Source: Bdellovibrionales bacterium (GTDB taxonomy: Bacteria > Bdellovibrionota > Bdellovibrionia > Bdellovibrionales > UBA1609). From it: a stretch of 8,257 nucleotides of DNA. The position numbers and the translations under genes are program-made. Positions within the stretch are counted from its first letter, which is position 1. Every line of letters starts with the position of its first letter. The DNA is taken from assembly GCA_028279085.1 (NCBI GenBank), contig JANQSX010000159.1:1-8257 (forward strand). Direction: 5' to 3'. This document shows, piece after piece, positions 1 through 6,884 of the stretch. The notes under the pieces were generated by a model. It made no database searches and was not told the origin of the DNA. It saw nothing but the letters and a program-made list of their open reading frames with translations.

Positions 1-1
1 A

Positions 2-1222
2 TGGCAAAAACGAAACTCAGAAAATAAAAAAAGACGCTATTATGGTTACAGGAATCGTCTCTTGGACAAAAACCTTTATCTGCAAATAATACAAAGTGCG
101 AATAATAAAACACAAGCGGAAAAACAAGCTATAAACCTGGCTAACCAAACAAAAGAAAAAGTATTCCAATTATTGAATACTTTATCTACAGACAAAGATA
201 AATTTATTCAAATACTGATCGCTGAAAACACAGCTCTATTAGAAAGCCCCGTAAAAAGCCTTAAACTATTAGAAAAGATAACTAAAAACAAAAATAAATA
301 TAAACATCAATCCAAAGCATATAGTCATTTTTCTATAGAAAAAACACTCATTGAATCTATAGTAAAAATACATCAGAAAGCGGCCAGTTTCCTTATTTAC
401 TTAGGAGATGAAAAAGCACAAAAAGAAAACCAAAAGAAAAGACGCTATTACGGGAGAAGGGGTATAAGCATTTATCGACAAATCATACAGTATGCAAAAA
501 ATAAGCAAAAGGCGGAAAAACAAGCTATAAACCTGGCTCATCAAACAAAGAAAAAAACATTTCAATTATTAAATATATTGGCAAAAGATAAAGCCGCTAA
601 AACTCGAGAAGCAGTAGCCAGCTCTATAAAGAAAATCAAAGATCCGACAGAAAGCCTTAAATTATTGGAAAAGATGATAAAATCAGAAAATAAATATAGT
701 AAGAAGAACAGCTCTTACTATAATATAAAAGCTTCAATTATTGATTCTTCTATAAAAATATACACACGAGCAGAGGACTTTTTAGTAACTTTAGATACTC
801 AAACAAAAAAACAAAGAAAAAAAAGACATCATATATCATCGCGAAATAACAGGGGTGTCTATAAACAAATGATACAATTATCCACCGACAAAAAGAAATC
901 GAAACGACAAGCTATAAACCTGGCTCATCAAACAAAGAAAAAGGTGTCTCAACTATTAAACACATTAACTAGAGATAAAGAATCCAGAGTACGAGAGGAA
1001 ATAATAAAAAATACACCGTATATAGACATTCCGGAAGCTCTTCAGCTTTTAGAAAAAATGGTGACAGATAAAGAGGTGGTCATTCGCAAAAAAATAGTTA
1101 AAGCTCTAGAAAAAATAAATACGGCAAAAACCATGTATCTCCTGGAAACATTAGCCAAAGACCCGGATAAAGATGTTCGTATATTAGCTATACAGGCTAT
1201 GGGAAAAATAAATCAAAACTAG
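2..1222 (+). CDS. HEAT-repeat-like protein built from ~130-residue modules (5' partial)
   Basis: The frame is open from the first bases. The codons upstream of the first in-frame start-like codon (TTG at 62) read KKRRYYG, which matches KKRRYYG in the next module (bases about 435-455), so the gene begins outside the window. The visible part holds three diverged copies of a ~130-residue unit. Each contains the signature QAINLA(N/H)QTK, encoded at about 122, 518 and 905, followed by QLLN-L--DK and LKLLEKM-type helices. The last ~85 residues read as ordinary HEAT repeats: paired amphipathic helices with DKEVVIRKKIVKALEKI and DPDKDVRILAIQAMGKI. The protein is very rich in lysine, and I see no signal peptide, membrane helix or catalytic motif in this part. 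HEAT repeats form solenoids that bind proteins or nucleic acid; the partner here is unknown. The tandem modules point to recent internal duplication. The HEAT-like fold is fairly sure, the function is not. Confidence 0.8.
   Translation, partial: WQKRNSENKKRRYYGYRNRLLDKNLYLQIIQSANNKTQAEKQAINLANQTKEKVFQLLNTLSTDKDKFIQILIAENTALLESPVKSLKLLEKITKNKNKYKHQSKAYSHFSIEKTLIESIVKIHQKAASFLIYLGDEKAQKENQKKRRYYGRRGISIYRQIIQYAKNKQKAEKQAINLAHQTKKKTFQLLNILAKDKAAKTREAVASSIKKIKDPTESLKLLEKMIKSENKYSKKNSSYYNIKASIIDSSIKIYTRAEDFLVTLDTQTKKQRKKRHHISSRNNRGVYKQMIQLSTDKKKSKRQAINLAHQTKKKVSQLLNTLTRDKESRVREEIIKNTPYIDIPEALQLLEKMVTDKEVVIRKKIVKALEKINTAKTMYLLETLAKDPDKDVRILAIQAMGKINQN
124..942 (+). repeat. Conserved core of three tandem coding repeats in the HEAT-like gene
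   Basis: The core acaagctataaacctggct occurs exactly at 124-142, 520-538 and 907-925. The second and third copies are identical over 36 bases (520-555 and 907-942). Spacing is 396 and 387 bases (132 and 129 codons), so all copies are in frame. A second shared block, gacgctatta, lies at 33-42 and 441-450. Identity at synonymous positions suggests recent duplication or gene conversion. Confidence 0.85.
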
Positions 1223-1245
1223 ATTTTTTTTTAAATCTTATTTTT
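1221..1245 (+). terminator. Weak AT-only hairpin after the HEAT-like gene
   Basis: AGATTT (1221-1226) can pair with AAATCT (1233-1238) across a T6 loop, and TATTTTT follows. It overlaps the TAG stop. The stem is short and has only two G-C pairs, so it would be a poor terminator; it is listed because it is the only candidate between this gene and the next. Confidence 0.25.
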
Positions 1246-1250
1246 AATGA

Positions 1251-1285
1251 TTTACAAGGCACCTAATGACCGTTAAACTGTGCCT
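1251..1285 (+). promoter_or_regulatory. Possible promoter with bracketing inverted repeat upstream of the SPL-like gene
   Basis: TTTACA (1251-1256, 5/6 of the -35 consensus) is followed after 17 bases by TAAACT (1274-1279, 4/6 of the -10 consensus). This would give a start near 1286 and a leader of about 23 bases. The inverted repeat AGGCAC (1257-1262) / GTGCCT (1280-1285) has one arm directly after the -35 and the other directly after the -10, as an operator might. No T tract follows on either strand, so it does not look like a terminator. The assignment is inference from position only. Confidence 0.35.
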
Positions 1286-1308
1286 AAAATAAACCATTTA
1301 AAAATACA

Positions 1309-2445
1309 ATGACAGAAAAAAATTTCATTAAACAATTTGAAAATATTTACATTGAAAAAGAATCCTTTTCTTCAGAAAGTGCTAAAAGAGCACTTGAGAT
1401 ATTTCCCAAAGACCGTATTCACATTATTAAAGATAAATCAGAATTAAAAAATATTTCCAACATGAATGCAGAGCAATTTAATAAAAGTAAAAAAAATCTT
1501 CTGCTTTGCTCTTTTAAGGGAAAATTTTTTAAAAGATGTCCGGGAGTACGACCAGGGCTCATCTGCTGCAACTATTTTGTTCTTAACTTAGGACAACACT
1601 GTGAAATGGACTGTTCTTATTGCTATCTTCAAAGCCTTATTAATTTCCCATTCGTCACCATTTATACCAATATCGGAGACGCTCTTAATGAACTATCTCA
1701 AATAGCTTTGGAAATGAAAGATCATAAACTCCGCATTGGAACAGGAGAAATAACAGACAGTCTCAGTTTAGATGATATAAGCTTACATTCCATCCAACTG
1801 CTTGATTATTTCACACAACACCCCAACTGGACTTTAGAGTTCAAAACCAAATCCGCCAATATTAAAAATTTCGTCAATAAAAAACACTCCGGAAATATCA
1901 TTGTCAGTTGGTCTCTCAACCCTCAATACATTATTGAAAAAGAGGAACACGGCACAGCTAGTTTAAGTGAACGACTTAATGCCGCCCGCCTTTGTCGGGA
2001 CAAAGGTTTCCCTGTAGCTTTTCACTTAGACCCTGTGATTTACCACAAGGAATGGAAAGAAAGCTATTCAACTATGATTCAGAAAATCACTTTTTTATTT
2101 AAACCGGAAGAAGTTTCCCATATCTCTCTAGGCGCTTTACGCTTTCAACCACAACAAAGGCATATTATGCGGGAAAGATTCGGAATGAAATCATTGGTAA
2201 CCAGTGGAGAGTATTTTAAAAATAAAGACGGTAAATTAAGATATGATAGTCATTTGAGGCAGGAAATGTTTCGTTTTATTTTTTCAGAATTTAAAAACCA
2301 TAACTCTGAGTGGAATATCTTCTTATGTATGGAAAATAAGGAAAATTGGTTAGCCACAACTAACAATATCCCCTCTAAAATGGAAGAAACAAAAAATCTT
2401 TTTGATTTAAAACCCGTCCGGCATTTTACTAAAAGAGTATATTAG
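1309..2445 (+). CDS. Spore photoproduct lyase-like (SplB family) radical SAM protein
   Basis: The 378-residue product is recognisable as the SPL-like radical SAM family. The N-terminal part has the pattern KRCPG...ICCNYFVLN (residues 76-93), followed by the cluster motif C98-EMD-C102-SY-C105 in the context CSYCYLQS, which binds a 4Fe-4S cluster and SAM. GTGEITDSL (144-152) and WSLNP (201-205) are further family-like blocks in the TIM-barrel core. True SPL reverses UV-induced spore photoproduct in DNA and needs an extra cysteine (Cys141 in Bacillus subtilis). Here residues 106-228 contain no cysteine, so the Bacillus mechanism is unlikely to apply unchanged and the substrate is unknown. The ATG at 1309 has no clear Shine-Dalgarno sequence. 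The gene lies 86 bases after the HEAT-like gene and 88 bases before the Fur-family gene. The family call is confident; repair activity is only a possibility. Confidence 0.88.
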   Translation: MTEKNFIKQFENIYIEKESFSSESAKRALEIFPKDRIHIIKDKSELKNISNMNAEQFNKSKKNLLLCSFKGKFFKRCPGVRPGLICCNYFVLNLGQHCEMDCSYCYLQSLINFPFVTIYTNIGDALNELSQIALEMKDHKLRIGTGEITDSLSLDDISLHSIQLLDYFTQHPNWTLEFKTKSANIKNFVNKKHSGNIIVSWSLNPQYIIEKEEHGTASLSERLNAARLCRDKGFPVAFHLDPVIYHKEWKESYSTMIQKITFLFKPEEVSHISLGALRFQPQQRHIMRERFGMKSLVTSGEYFKNKDGKLRYDSHLRQEMFRFIFSEFKNHNSEWNIFLCMENKENWLATTNNIPSKMEETKNLFDLKPVRHFTKRVY

Positions 2446-2478
2446 AATAAGATTGACCTTTGATTGCACCCAAAGATG

Positions 2479-2495
2479 AAAATGATTGTCATTTT
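2479..2495 (+). promoter_or_regulatory. Fur-box-like operator
   Basis: The 17-base palindrome AAAATGA-TTG-TCATTTT has perfect 7-base arms and resembles the classical Fur box, whose consensus half is close to TGATAATCATT. It ends two bases before the -35 hexamer of the promoter in front of the Fur-family gene. This position fits metal-dependent autoregulation, which is common in the family. The sequence is seen directly; the binding protein is inferred. Confidence 0.6.
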
Positions 2496-2497
2496 TA

Positions 2498-2526
2498 TTG
2501 ACACTTCTTTCACTTATTTATATAGA
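2498..2526 (+). promoter_or_regulatory. Near-consensus sigma70 promoter of the Fur-family gene
   Basis: TTGACA (2498-2503) and TATAGA (2521-2526) are separated by exactly 17 bases. Transcription should start about 7 bases after the -10, at about 2533, which coincides with the ATG at 2534. The mRNA would therefore be leaderless or nearly so, which agrees with the absence of a Shine-Dalgarno sequence there. Confidence 0.65.
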
Positions 2527-2533
2527 TAACTAT

Positions 2534-3025
2534 ATGGAAATAACGGAATTACCTAAAGGATATACAAAAGACGAGCTTATTCAGCCTCAAACGAAGCTAT
2601 CCGAAAGCAATCTGAAGTCTATGCTCAGAAGTATGAATCTCAAAGTCACTAATCAAAGGCTTTCTATCTTAAAAGCTCTCAACAAGGGACCAAAAACTCA
2701 TGTTACAGCAAAAGATGTCTTTGAAAGGGTGTCTGCCGAATACCCTAATATCGGCTTTGCCACTGTTTATCGCTTTTTAAAGGAAACCTCCCGATTCGGT
2801 ATTACATCAGAGTTGCGTATTGGATATGCGCCGACTCGATATGAATTAAAAGTTAGGGAACATCATCATCATATTGTCTGTACTAAATGTGGAAAAATTG
2901 TTGAATTTCAAAATGAAATTATTGAAGACCAAATTAAAAAAGTTGGTAAAGATCATAATTTTTCAATAGAACATCATATCTTTGAATTGTATGGATTCTG
3001 CAATAACCCTAATTGTTGTAAATAG
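2534..3025 (+). CDS. Fur-family metal-dependent transcriptional regulator
   Basis: From the ATG at 2534 the product has 163 residues, a usual Fur length with an N-terminal extension of about 30. The winged-helix part contains VTNQRLSIL (38-46) and the recognition-helix region IGFATVYRFL (73-82). The metal and dimerisation part has HHHH (110-113) with C116-TK-C119-GKIVEF, which corresponds to HHDHxxCxxCG of Fur, and a C-terminal cluster C156, C161, C162 that could complete a structural zinc site. Such proteins repress iron, zinc, manganese or peroxide genes in response to metal; which metal cannot be read from the sequence. A TTG at 2486 would add 16 hydrophobic residues, but it overlaps both the operator and the promoter, so it was rejected. 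Methionine codons at 2621 and 2633 are weaker alternatives if the leaderless start is wrong. The gene converges on smc. Confidence 0.9.
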   Translation: MEITELPKGYTKDELIQPQTKLSESNLKSMLRSMNLKVTNQRLSILKALNKGPKTHVTAKDVFERVSAEYPNIGFATVYRFLKETSRFGITSELRIGYAPTRYELKVREHHHHIVCTKCGKIVEFQNEIIEDQIKKVGKDHNFSIEHHIFELYGFCNNPNCCK

Positions 3026-3056
3026 TTTATACTGACACAGAATTTACTGTTTTGTT
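3018..3056 (+). terminator. Weak terminator candidate at the fur/smc convergence
   Basis: GTAAAT (3018-3023) can pair with ATTTAC (3042-3047) across an 18-base loop, and the T-rich run TGTTTTGTTCTT follows on the + strand. The stem has only two G-C pairs and lies partly inside both coding regions. No stronger terminator is visible where the two genes meet. Confidence 0.2.
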
Positions 3057-6000
3057 CTTGGTCTTATCAGTTTGTGTGGGTTTTATATCCAAAGACATTA
3101 CTTTTGAAATGCCTTTTTCTTCCATCGTTATACCATACAAATGATCACATTCCCGCATGGTATATTTGTTATGAGTAATAACAATAATCTGACTGACTGC
3201 CGCCATTTCTGACAAAAGCGAATTGAATCGGGCAATATTCACATCATCCAATGGAGCATCCACCTCATCTAAAATACAAAAAGGAGAAGGCTTAACTAAA
3301 AATATAGCAAAAATCACCGCTACCGCTGTCATAGCTTTTTCCCCTCCGGAAAGCAGATTCATATTTTGAACTTTCTTCCCTGGAGGCTCAACCATAATAT
3401 CCATACCCTCCACATTTTTCTCCGGATCCTTAACTAAAATCAATTCAGCCTTACCTCCTTCAAAAAGGGCTGGCCACACTTTGGAAAAACAAGAATTAAC
3501 TTGTTCAAATACTTCATTAAATTTTTTGGAGCAAAAACTATCAATTCTTTTTATCACCTGGAACAGTTTTTCTTTTGAAATAGATAAGTCTTCGTACTGT
3601 TTTTGGTAAAATCGGTTTTCCTGCACCAACTCTTCATATTCTTTTAAAGCTAGTAGATTAACTTCCCCAATACGAGATAAACGATCACGCAGTTTTTGCA
3701 AATCCTGTTCCTCTTTATCTCTGGCAAAATTAAGTGGTTTAGATTCTATTGAAGACTCCAAATCCAATTGGTACTTTTCCATTACTTTTTCTATCAAAGA
3801 TGTTTTCTGTAAAACTAAACTTTCCAGCTGTAATTTCAAATCATTAATAGCTGACTCTTTATCTGTCCGCTCTTGGTGTAATTCAATAATACGAGATTGA
3901 CCGTCGTTTATTTGTTTTCTTAAGTTTTCCTGATTTTTATTTAAGTTAAATATCCTCTGTGTCTTTTTCTCCACATCCTTATTCAAATTTTTCTTTTTCT
4001 GCTCCATTTTCTGTACTTTGTTTTCATAATCACGAATAAGTGATCCTTTTTCCTGTAACTGAGAAAGGTTGCTCTTTTCTCTTTGTTTCTCATCTTCCAA
4101 AGATTGTTTTAATAAGAGTTTTCTCTCTTTTAAAGAAACCAGTTCTTTTTCACAAGAAGTTAATTCCTGCCAAAAATGCTCCTTCTGTCTGGATACAGCT
4201 TGTTTTTCCTGATCCCACTGTACACATTCCAATTCCACTCGTTTTAACGCTATTTGAAGATCATTCTGCCGGGCAGATTGAGATTCTTTCTGAAAAGACT
4301 TTTTTTTATTTTGCAACTCTTGACGCTTTTTTTGACATTCTAATATTTTTTTGCGGCTATGAGATATTTCCTGCATCAAACGATTTTGATCACGATGAAC
4401 CATTTCCAAATCTTTACTGATATCTAAAATGCTAATTTGAAAATTTCCCTTTTCCTCATCTAACTCAGAAAGTTTATCCGTATTTTTTTGAAATAATGTT
4501 TTTATTTTTTTGAGTTGAAGCTCCATTGAGTGGACTTGCTTATTCATTGCTTCATGTTGAATAGGCATCTCTTTCATAGCTCTTCTATAAGTTAAAATGT
4601 TCATTTCTTCTTGTGCAAACTCACCACCGATCATATCCCCTTCTGAAGTCAAAACCTCACCTTTTAAAGTAATAAAACACCAATTTGGATACTTCTTTTT
4701 TAGATGAATAGCGGTATTTATATTATCCACCACGACTGTATGTGAAAAAAGCAAATCAATAAGCTCCTTATTGCCCTCTATATTGTCCTTTAAAAAAAAT
4801 TGAAACCCGGACTCTTTCTTTAATTTTTTACTTAAACCCAATTTACCGGAGGCGGTTACACTTGTGGGCAACAAAAAGCGACAACGTCCGATCTTTTTCT
4901 GATTTAAAAGAGCTATAGCAGACAAAGCTGTTTCTTCATCACGACAAAAAATAGAGTCCAACCTTAAATCCATATAAGAGGACACAGCTTTCTCTAAAAC
5001 AGGAGACAATAAACGAATAGAGGTTGCTGTCTCTAAAAGTTTGTCTTTCTGTTCCACAGACTGCATTACAAAACGCAGTCCTTTTTTTCTTGCGTCCATA
5101 CGAACACCTAACTTCTTCAAACTATTCCACTCGGAATAAAGAGCGGAAGTTTCTATTTGCTTTTTTTTCAGATCAGATTCCTGCTTTTGAATTTCCACTT
5201 TAAGAGATTCTATATTTTTTTTCAGATCTTGTATGGAGTCCGTTACATTAAAACTCAATTGTTTTCTTTTTTCCAATTTATCCGTCAGAAGTTTTTTCTG
5301 AGATTGAATCTTTTTCATATTCTTGTTTTTTTCTTCTAGTAACACTTTCCATTCCTGCTCCCTTTGATTCCAACTCTCAATTGCCGACAAAGTGGATTTA
5401 CTTTGTTGTTGAAATAAAACTTCCTGATGCTCACAGTTTATTAAGTCTGTTTTCAAAGACTGCTTCTTCTCTTCTGATGCAAAATATTTTTCACTTAACA
5501 CTTCATACTCTTTTTTCACCTGACTCCATTTTTCAGAAAACCCTTTTATCTTTTGTTCATATTGAGTAATATTACTGTCAATACCTTCCACCTGGCTTAG
5601 AATAACCTGACAATTTTGCTCATAGGATGAAAGTTCAGAACGAGCTAAGTTTTCTTTATTGACTTGAATAGAAGCTGTGAGTCCCGCTAATTCTTTTTCC
5701 ACAGATAAAAACCAATCTTTTACAGATTCCAGTTCTTTTTCCGCTGTTTGTATCTCTGATTTATTAGTTTCATGTGTTCTATCCAACTCCTCTAAATGGG
5801 ATTGCACCTGACTAACCTCTTTTTGCAGATTGTCTTTTTGTATCAAATCTTTCTGAATTTGCTTGTCTAAAAACTGCGTCTTCTTTTGAAGGTGATTCAA
5901 ATCCCATACACTGATTTGAATATCTTTTTCTCGAATCTGTTTTTTGAGATTTTTAAACTGCTCCGCTTTCTCAGATTGTTTTTTCAGCTTTTCCAATTGT

Positions 6001-6614
6001 GTGTTCTGTTGAGACAACACATCTTTTAATCTTTTTAAATTATTTTCCGTTAAGTTTAACTTTTTTTCCGCTTCTTTTTTTCTGGAGCGAAATTTTGAGA
6101 TTCCGGCGGCAGACTCAATTAACAAACGTTTTTGCTCCGGCTTGGAAGAGATAAAACGTTCCACTTCCCCTTGTTCAATAAAACTGAATCCATGAATACC
6201 TGCTCCGGTATCCATAAAAACTTCCTGCACATCCTTTAAACGACAAGGGCGGGAGTTAATAAGATATTCTGATTTTCCATCTCTATCCAAGCGACGGGTC
6301 AACATGATTTCTGAAAAACTTCTATAAGGAGCAGGGAAGGTATTTTCCTTTCCCGCTTTTTCTATAACTAAAGATACTTCCGCTACACCGGAGGCCGGTT
6401 GTTTACCTGTACCTGTAAAAATAACATCTTCCATAGAAGAACCCCGTAGATGCTTAGGAGCTGTTTCTCCCATAACCCAGAGGAAAGCATCTACAACATT
6501 GGATTTCCCACAGCCGTTGGGACCCACAATGCAACTTGTGCCGGAACCAAAACGGATTATTGTGCGGTTTCTAAAAGATTTAAAACCTTTCAACTCTAGC
6601 TGCTTAATTCTCAT
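3027..6614 (-). CDS. smc: Chromosome segregation protein SMC
   Basis: The 1195-residue product has the full SMC layout and usual bacterial length. Walker A is GPNGCGKS (31-38) and the Q-loop is IEQGE around Q148. A long N-terminal coiled coil follows (about 175-520), then the hinge (about 525-670, ending with GEVLTSEGDMIGGE near 652-665), a C-terminal coiled coil, the ABC signature LSGGEK (1088-1093), and Walker B ILDEVDAP with D1116 and E1117, followed by IVITHNK. It should dimerise at the hinge, close its heads with ATP and organise or help segregate the chromosome with ScpA and ScpB, neither of which is in the window. The ATG at 6614 is chosen because GAGGAA lies six bases upstream and the SMC N-terminus MRIKQLELKGFKSF starts there; an upstream start at 6641 would add nine residues and bury that site. 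No frameshift or missing motif is seen. Confidence 0.97.
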   Translation of the reverse strand: MRIKQLELKGFKSFRNRTIIRFGSGTSCIVGPNGCGKSNVVDAFLWVMGETAPKHLRGSSMEDVIFTGTGKQPASGVAEVSLVIEKAGKENTFPAPYRSFSEIMLTRRLDRDGKSEYLINSRPCRLKDVQEVFMDTGAGIHGFSFIEQGEVERFISSKPEQKRLLIESAAGISKFRSRKKEAEKKLNLTENNLKRLKDVLSQQNTQLEKLKKQSEKAEQFKNLKKQIREKDIQISVWDLNHLQKKTQFLDKQIQKDLIQKDNLQKEVSQVQSHLEELDRTHETNKSEIQTAEKELESVKDWFLSVEKELAGLTASIQVNKENLARSELSSYEQNCQVILSQVEGIDSNITQYEQKIKGFSEKWSQVKKEYEVLSEKYFASEEKKQSLKTDLINCEHQEVLFQQQSKSTLSAIESWNQREQEWKVLLEEKNKNMKKIQSQKKLLTDKLEKRKQLSFNVTDSIQDLKKNIESLKVEIQKQESDLKKKQIETSALYSEWNSLKKLGVRMDARKKGLRFVMQSVEQKDKLLETATSIRLLSPVLEKAVSSYMDLRLDSIFCRDEETALSAIALLNQKKIGRCRFLLPTSVTASGKLGLSKKLKKESGFQFFLKDNIEGNKELIDLLFSHTVVVDNINTAIHLKKKYPNWCFITLKGEVLTSEGDMIGGEFAQEEMNILTYRRAMKEMPIQHEAMNKQVHSMELQLKKIKTLFQKNTDKLSELDEEKGNFQISILDISKDLEMVHRDQNRLMQEISHSRKKILECQKKRQELQNKKKSFQKESQSARQNDLQIALKRVELECVQWDQEKQAVSRQKEHFWQELTSCEKELVSLKERKLLLKQSLEDEKQREKSNLSQLQEKGSLIRDYENKVQKMEQKKKNLNKDVEKKTQRIFNLNKNQENLRKQINDGQSRIIELHQERTDKESAINDLKLQLESLVLQKTSLIEKVMEKYQLDLESSIESKPLNFARDKEEQDLQKLRDRLSRIGEVNLLALKEYEELVQENRFYQKQYEDLSISKEKLFQVIKRIDSFCSKKFNEVFEQVNSCFSKVWPALFEGGKAELILVKDPEKNVEGMDIMVEPPGKKVQNMNLLSGGEKAMTAVAVIFAIFLVKPSPFCILDEVDAPLDDVNIARFNSLLSEMAAVSQIIVITHNKYTMRECDHLYGITMEEKGISKVMSLDIKPTQTDKTKNKTVNSVSV

Positions 6615-6618
6615 GCTG

Positions 6619-6624
6619 TTCCTC
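6619..6624 (-). promoter_or_regulatory. Shine-Dalgarno site of smc
   Basis: On the - strand GAGGAA lies a few bases before the ATG at 6614, at standard spacing. It decides the start in favour of 6614 over 6641. A TATAAT at 6627-6632 on the same strand is a perfect -10 hexamer, but it would start transcription inside this site and has no good -35, so I do not call it as the promoter. Confidence 0.75.
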
Positions 6625-6641
6625 ACATTATATAAATACAC

Positions 6642-6679
6642 ACTTAAAAGACTGTCTCAACTTTAAAAGACCATCTCAA
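6642..6679 (-). repeat. Tandem direct repeat in the smc upstream region
   Basis: Read on the + strand, acttaaaagactgtctcaa (6642-6660) is followed at once by actttaaaagaccatctcaa (6660-6679), an imperfect 19/20-base tandem copy. On the - strand each unit begins with TTGAGA, a weak -35-like hexamer. It could be a regulator-binding pair upstream of smc or a remnant of an insertion; the sequence does not decide. Confidence 0.5.
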
Positions 6680-6832
6680 ACTTATATCTATATTACAAAG
6701 TTTATTAGTAAGAGAGACAAATTTTCATAAAAAACAGTTTGTTCTCCAGGGTGGTGCAAAATTGTTATTGCTTTGCGTTGCACTGAATCAAGGAATATCA
6801 TTAGCAACATTCACTGATGTCCACTTATTTGA
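6680..6832. other. Intergenic stretch upstream of smc
   Basis: I find no convincing gene here. Any smc promoter not overlapping the start must lie in this region or in the repeat next to it; TAATAT and TATAGA hexamers occur on the - strand around 6687-6695 without a convincing -35. An inverted repeat, GTGCAA (6754-6759) and TTGCAC (6778-6783), encloses a nested GCAAA/TTTGC pairing, and no T tract follows. Its role is unknown. Confidence 0.4.
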
Positions 6833-6855
6833 GCAGCAAGTTTGCTGCCTTTTTT
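6833..6855 (+). terminator. Rho-independent-terminator-like hairpin; copy 1 of a repeated palindrome
   Basis: GCAGCAA (6833-6839) pairs with TTGCTGC (6842-6848), and C plus six T residues follow on the + strand, a good intrinsic-terminator shape. There is no + strand gene to its left that needs it. On the - strand it lies just after the 75-residue gene, preceded by an A run but lacking a T tract. The same sequence, with one base changed over 17, recurs at the right edge, so it may belong to a dispersed palindromic (REP-like) family as much as be a terminator. Confidence 0.6.
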
Positions 6856-6884
6856 CGTTTCTACTACCGGTTTTTTCTCTGTTG

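Noticed and set aside
1..27. ATG at the first base as a gene start
   Set aside because: Its frame stops at 25-27, while another frame continues the repeat protein from the edge.
1309..2445. Evidence of a spore-forming host
   Set aside because: SPL-like proteins occur widely outside sporulators, and no other sporulation gene is in the window.
2458..2475. Hairpin CTTTG/CAAAG between the SPL-like and Fur-family genes as a terminator
   Set aside because: The stem is five bases long and no T tract follows.
2486..2533. TTG start adding 16 hydrophobic residues to the Fur-family protein
   Set aside because: It would sit in the operator and upstream of the promoter's start point, and the added residues are unlike Fur proteins.
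4040..5569. + strand open frames inside smc
   Set aside because: They are antisense to a complete conserved gene and phenylalanine-rich because of A-rich coiled-coil codons.
6615..6641. Longer smc start at 6641
   Set aside because: The extra residues lie over the Shine-Dalgarno site, and the conserved SMC N-terminus begins at 6614.
6642..6679. Insertion-sequence end
   Set aside because: There is no transposase, no matching opposite end and no target duplication nearby.
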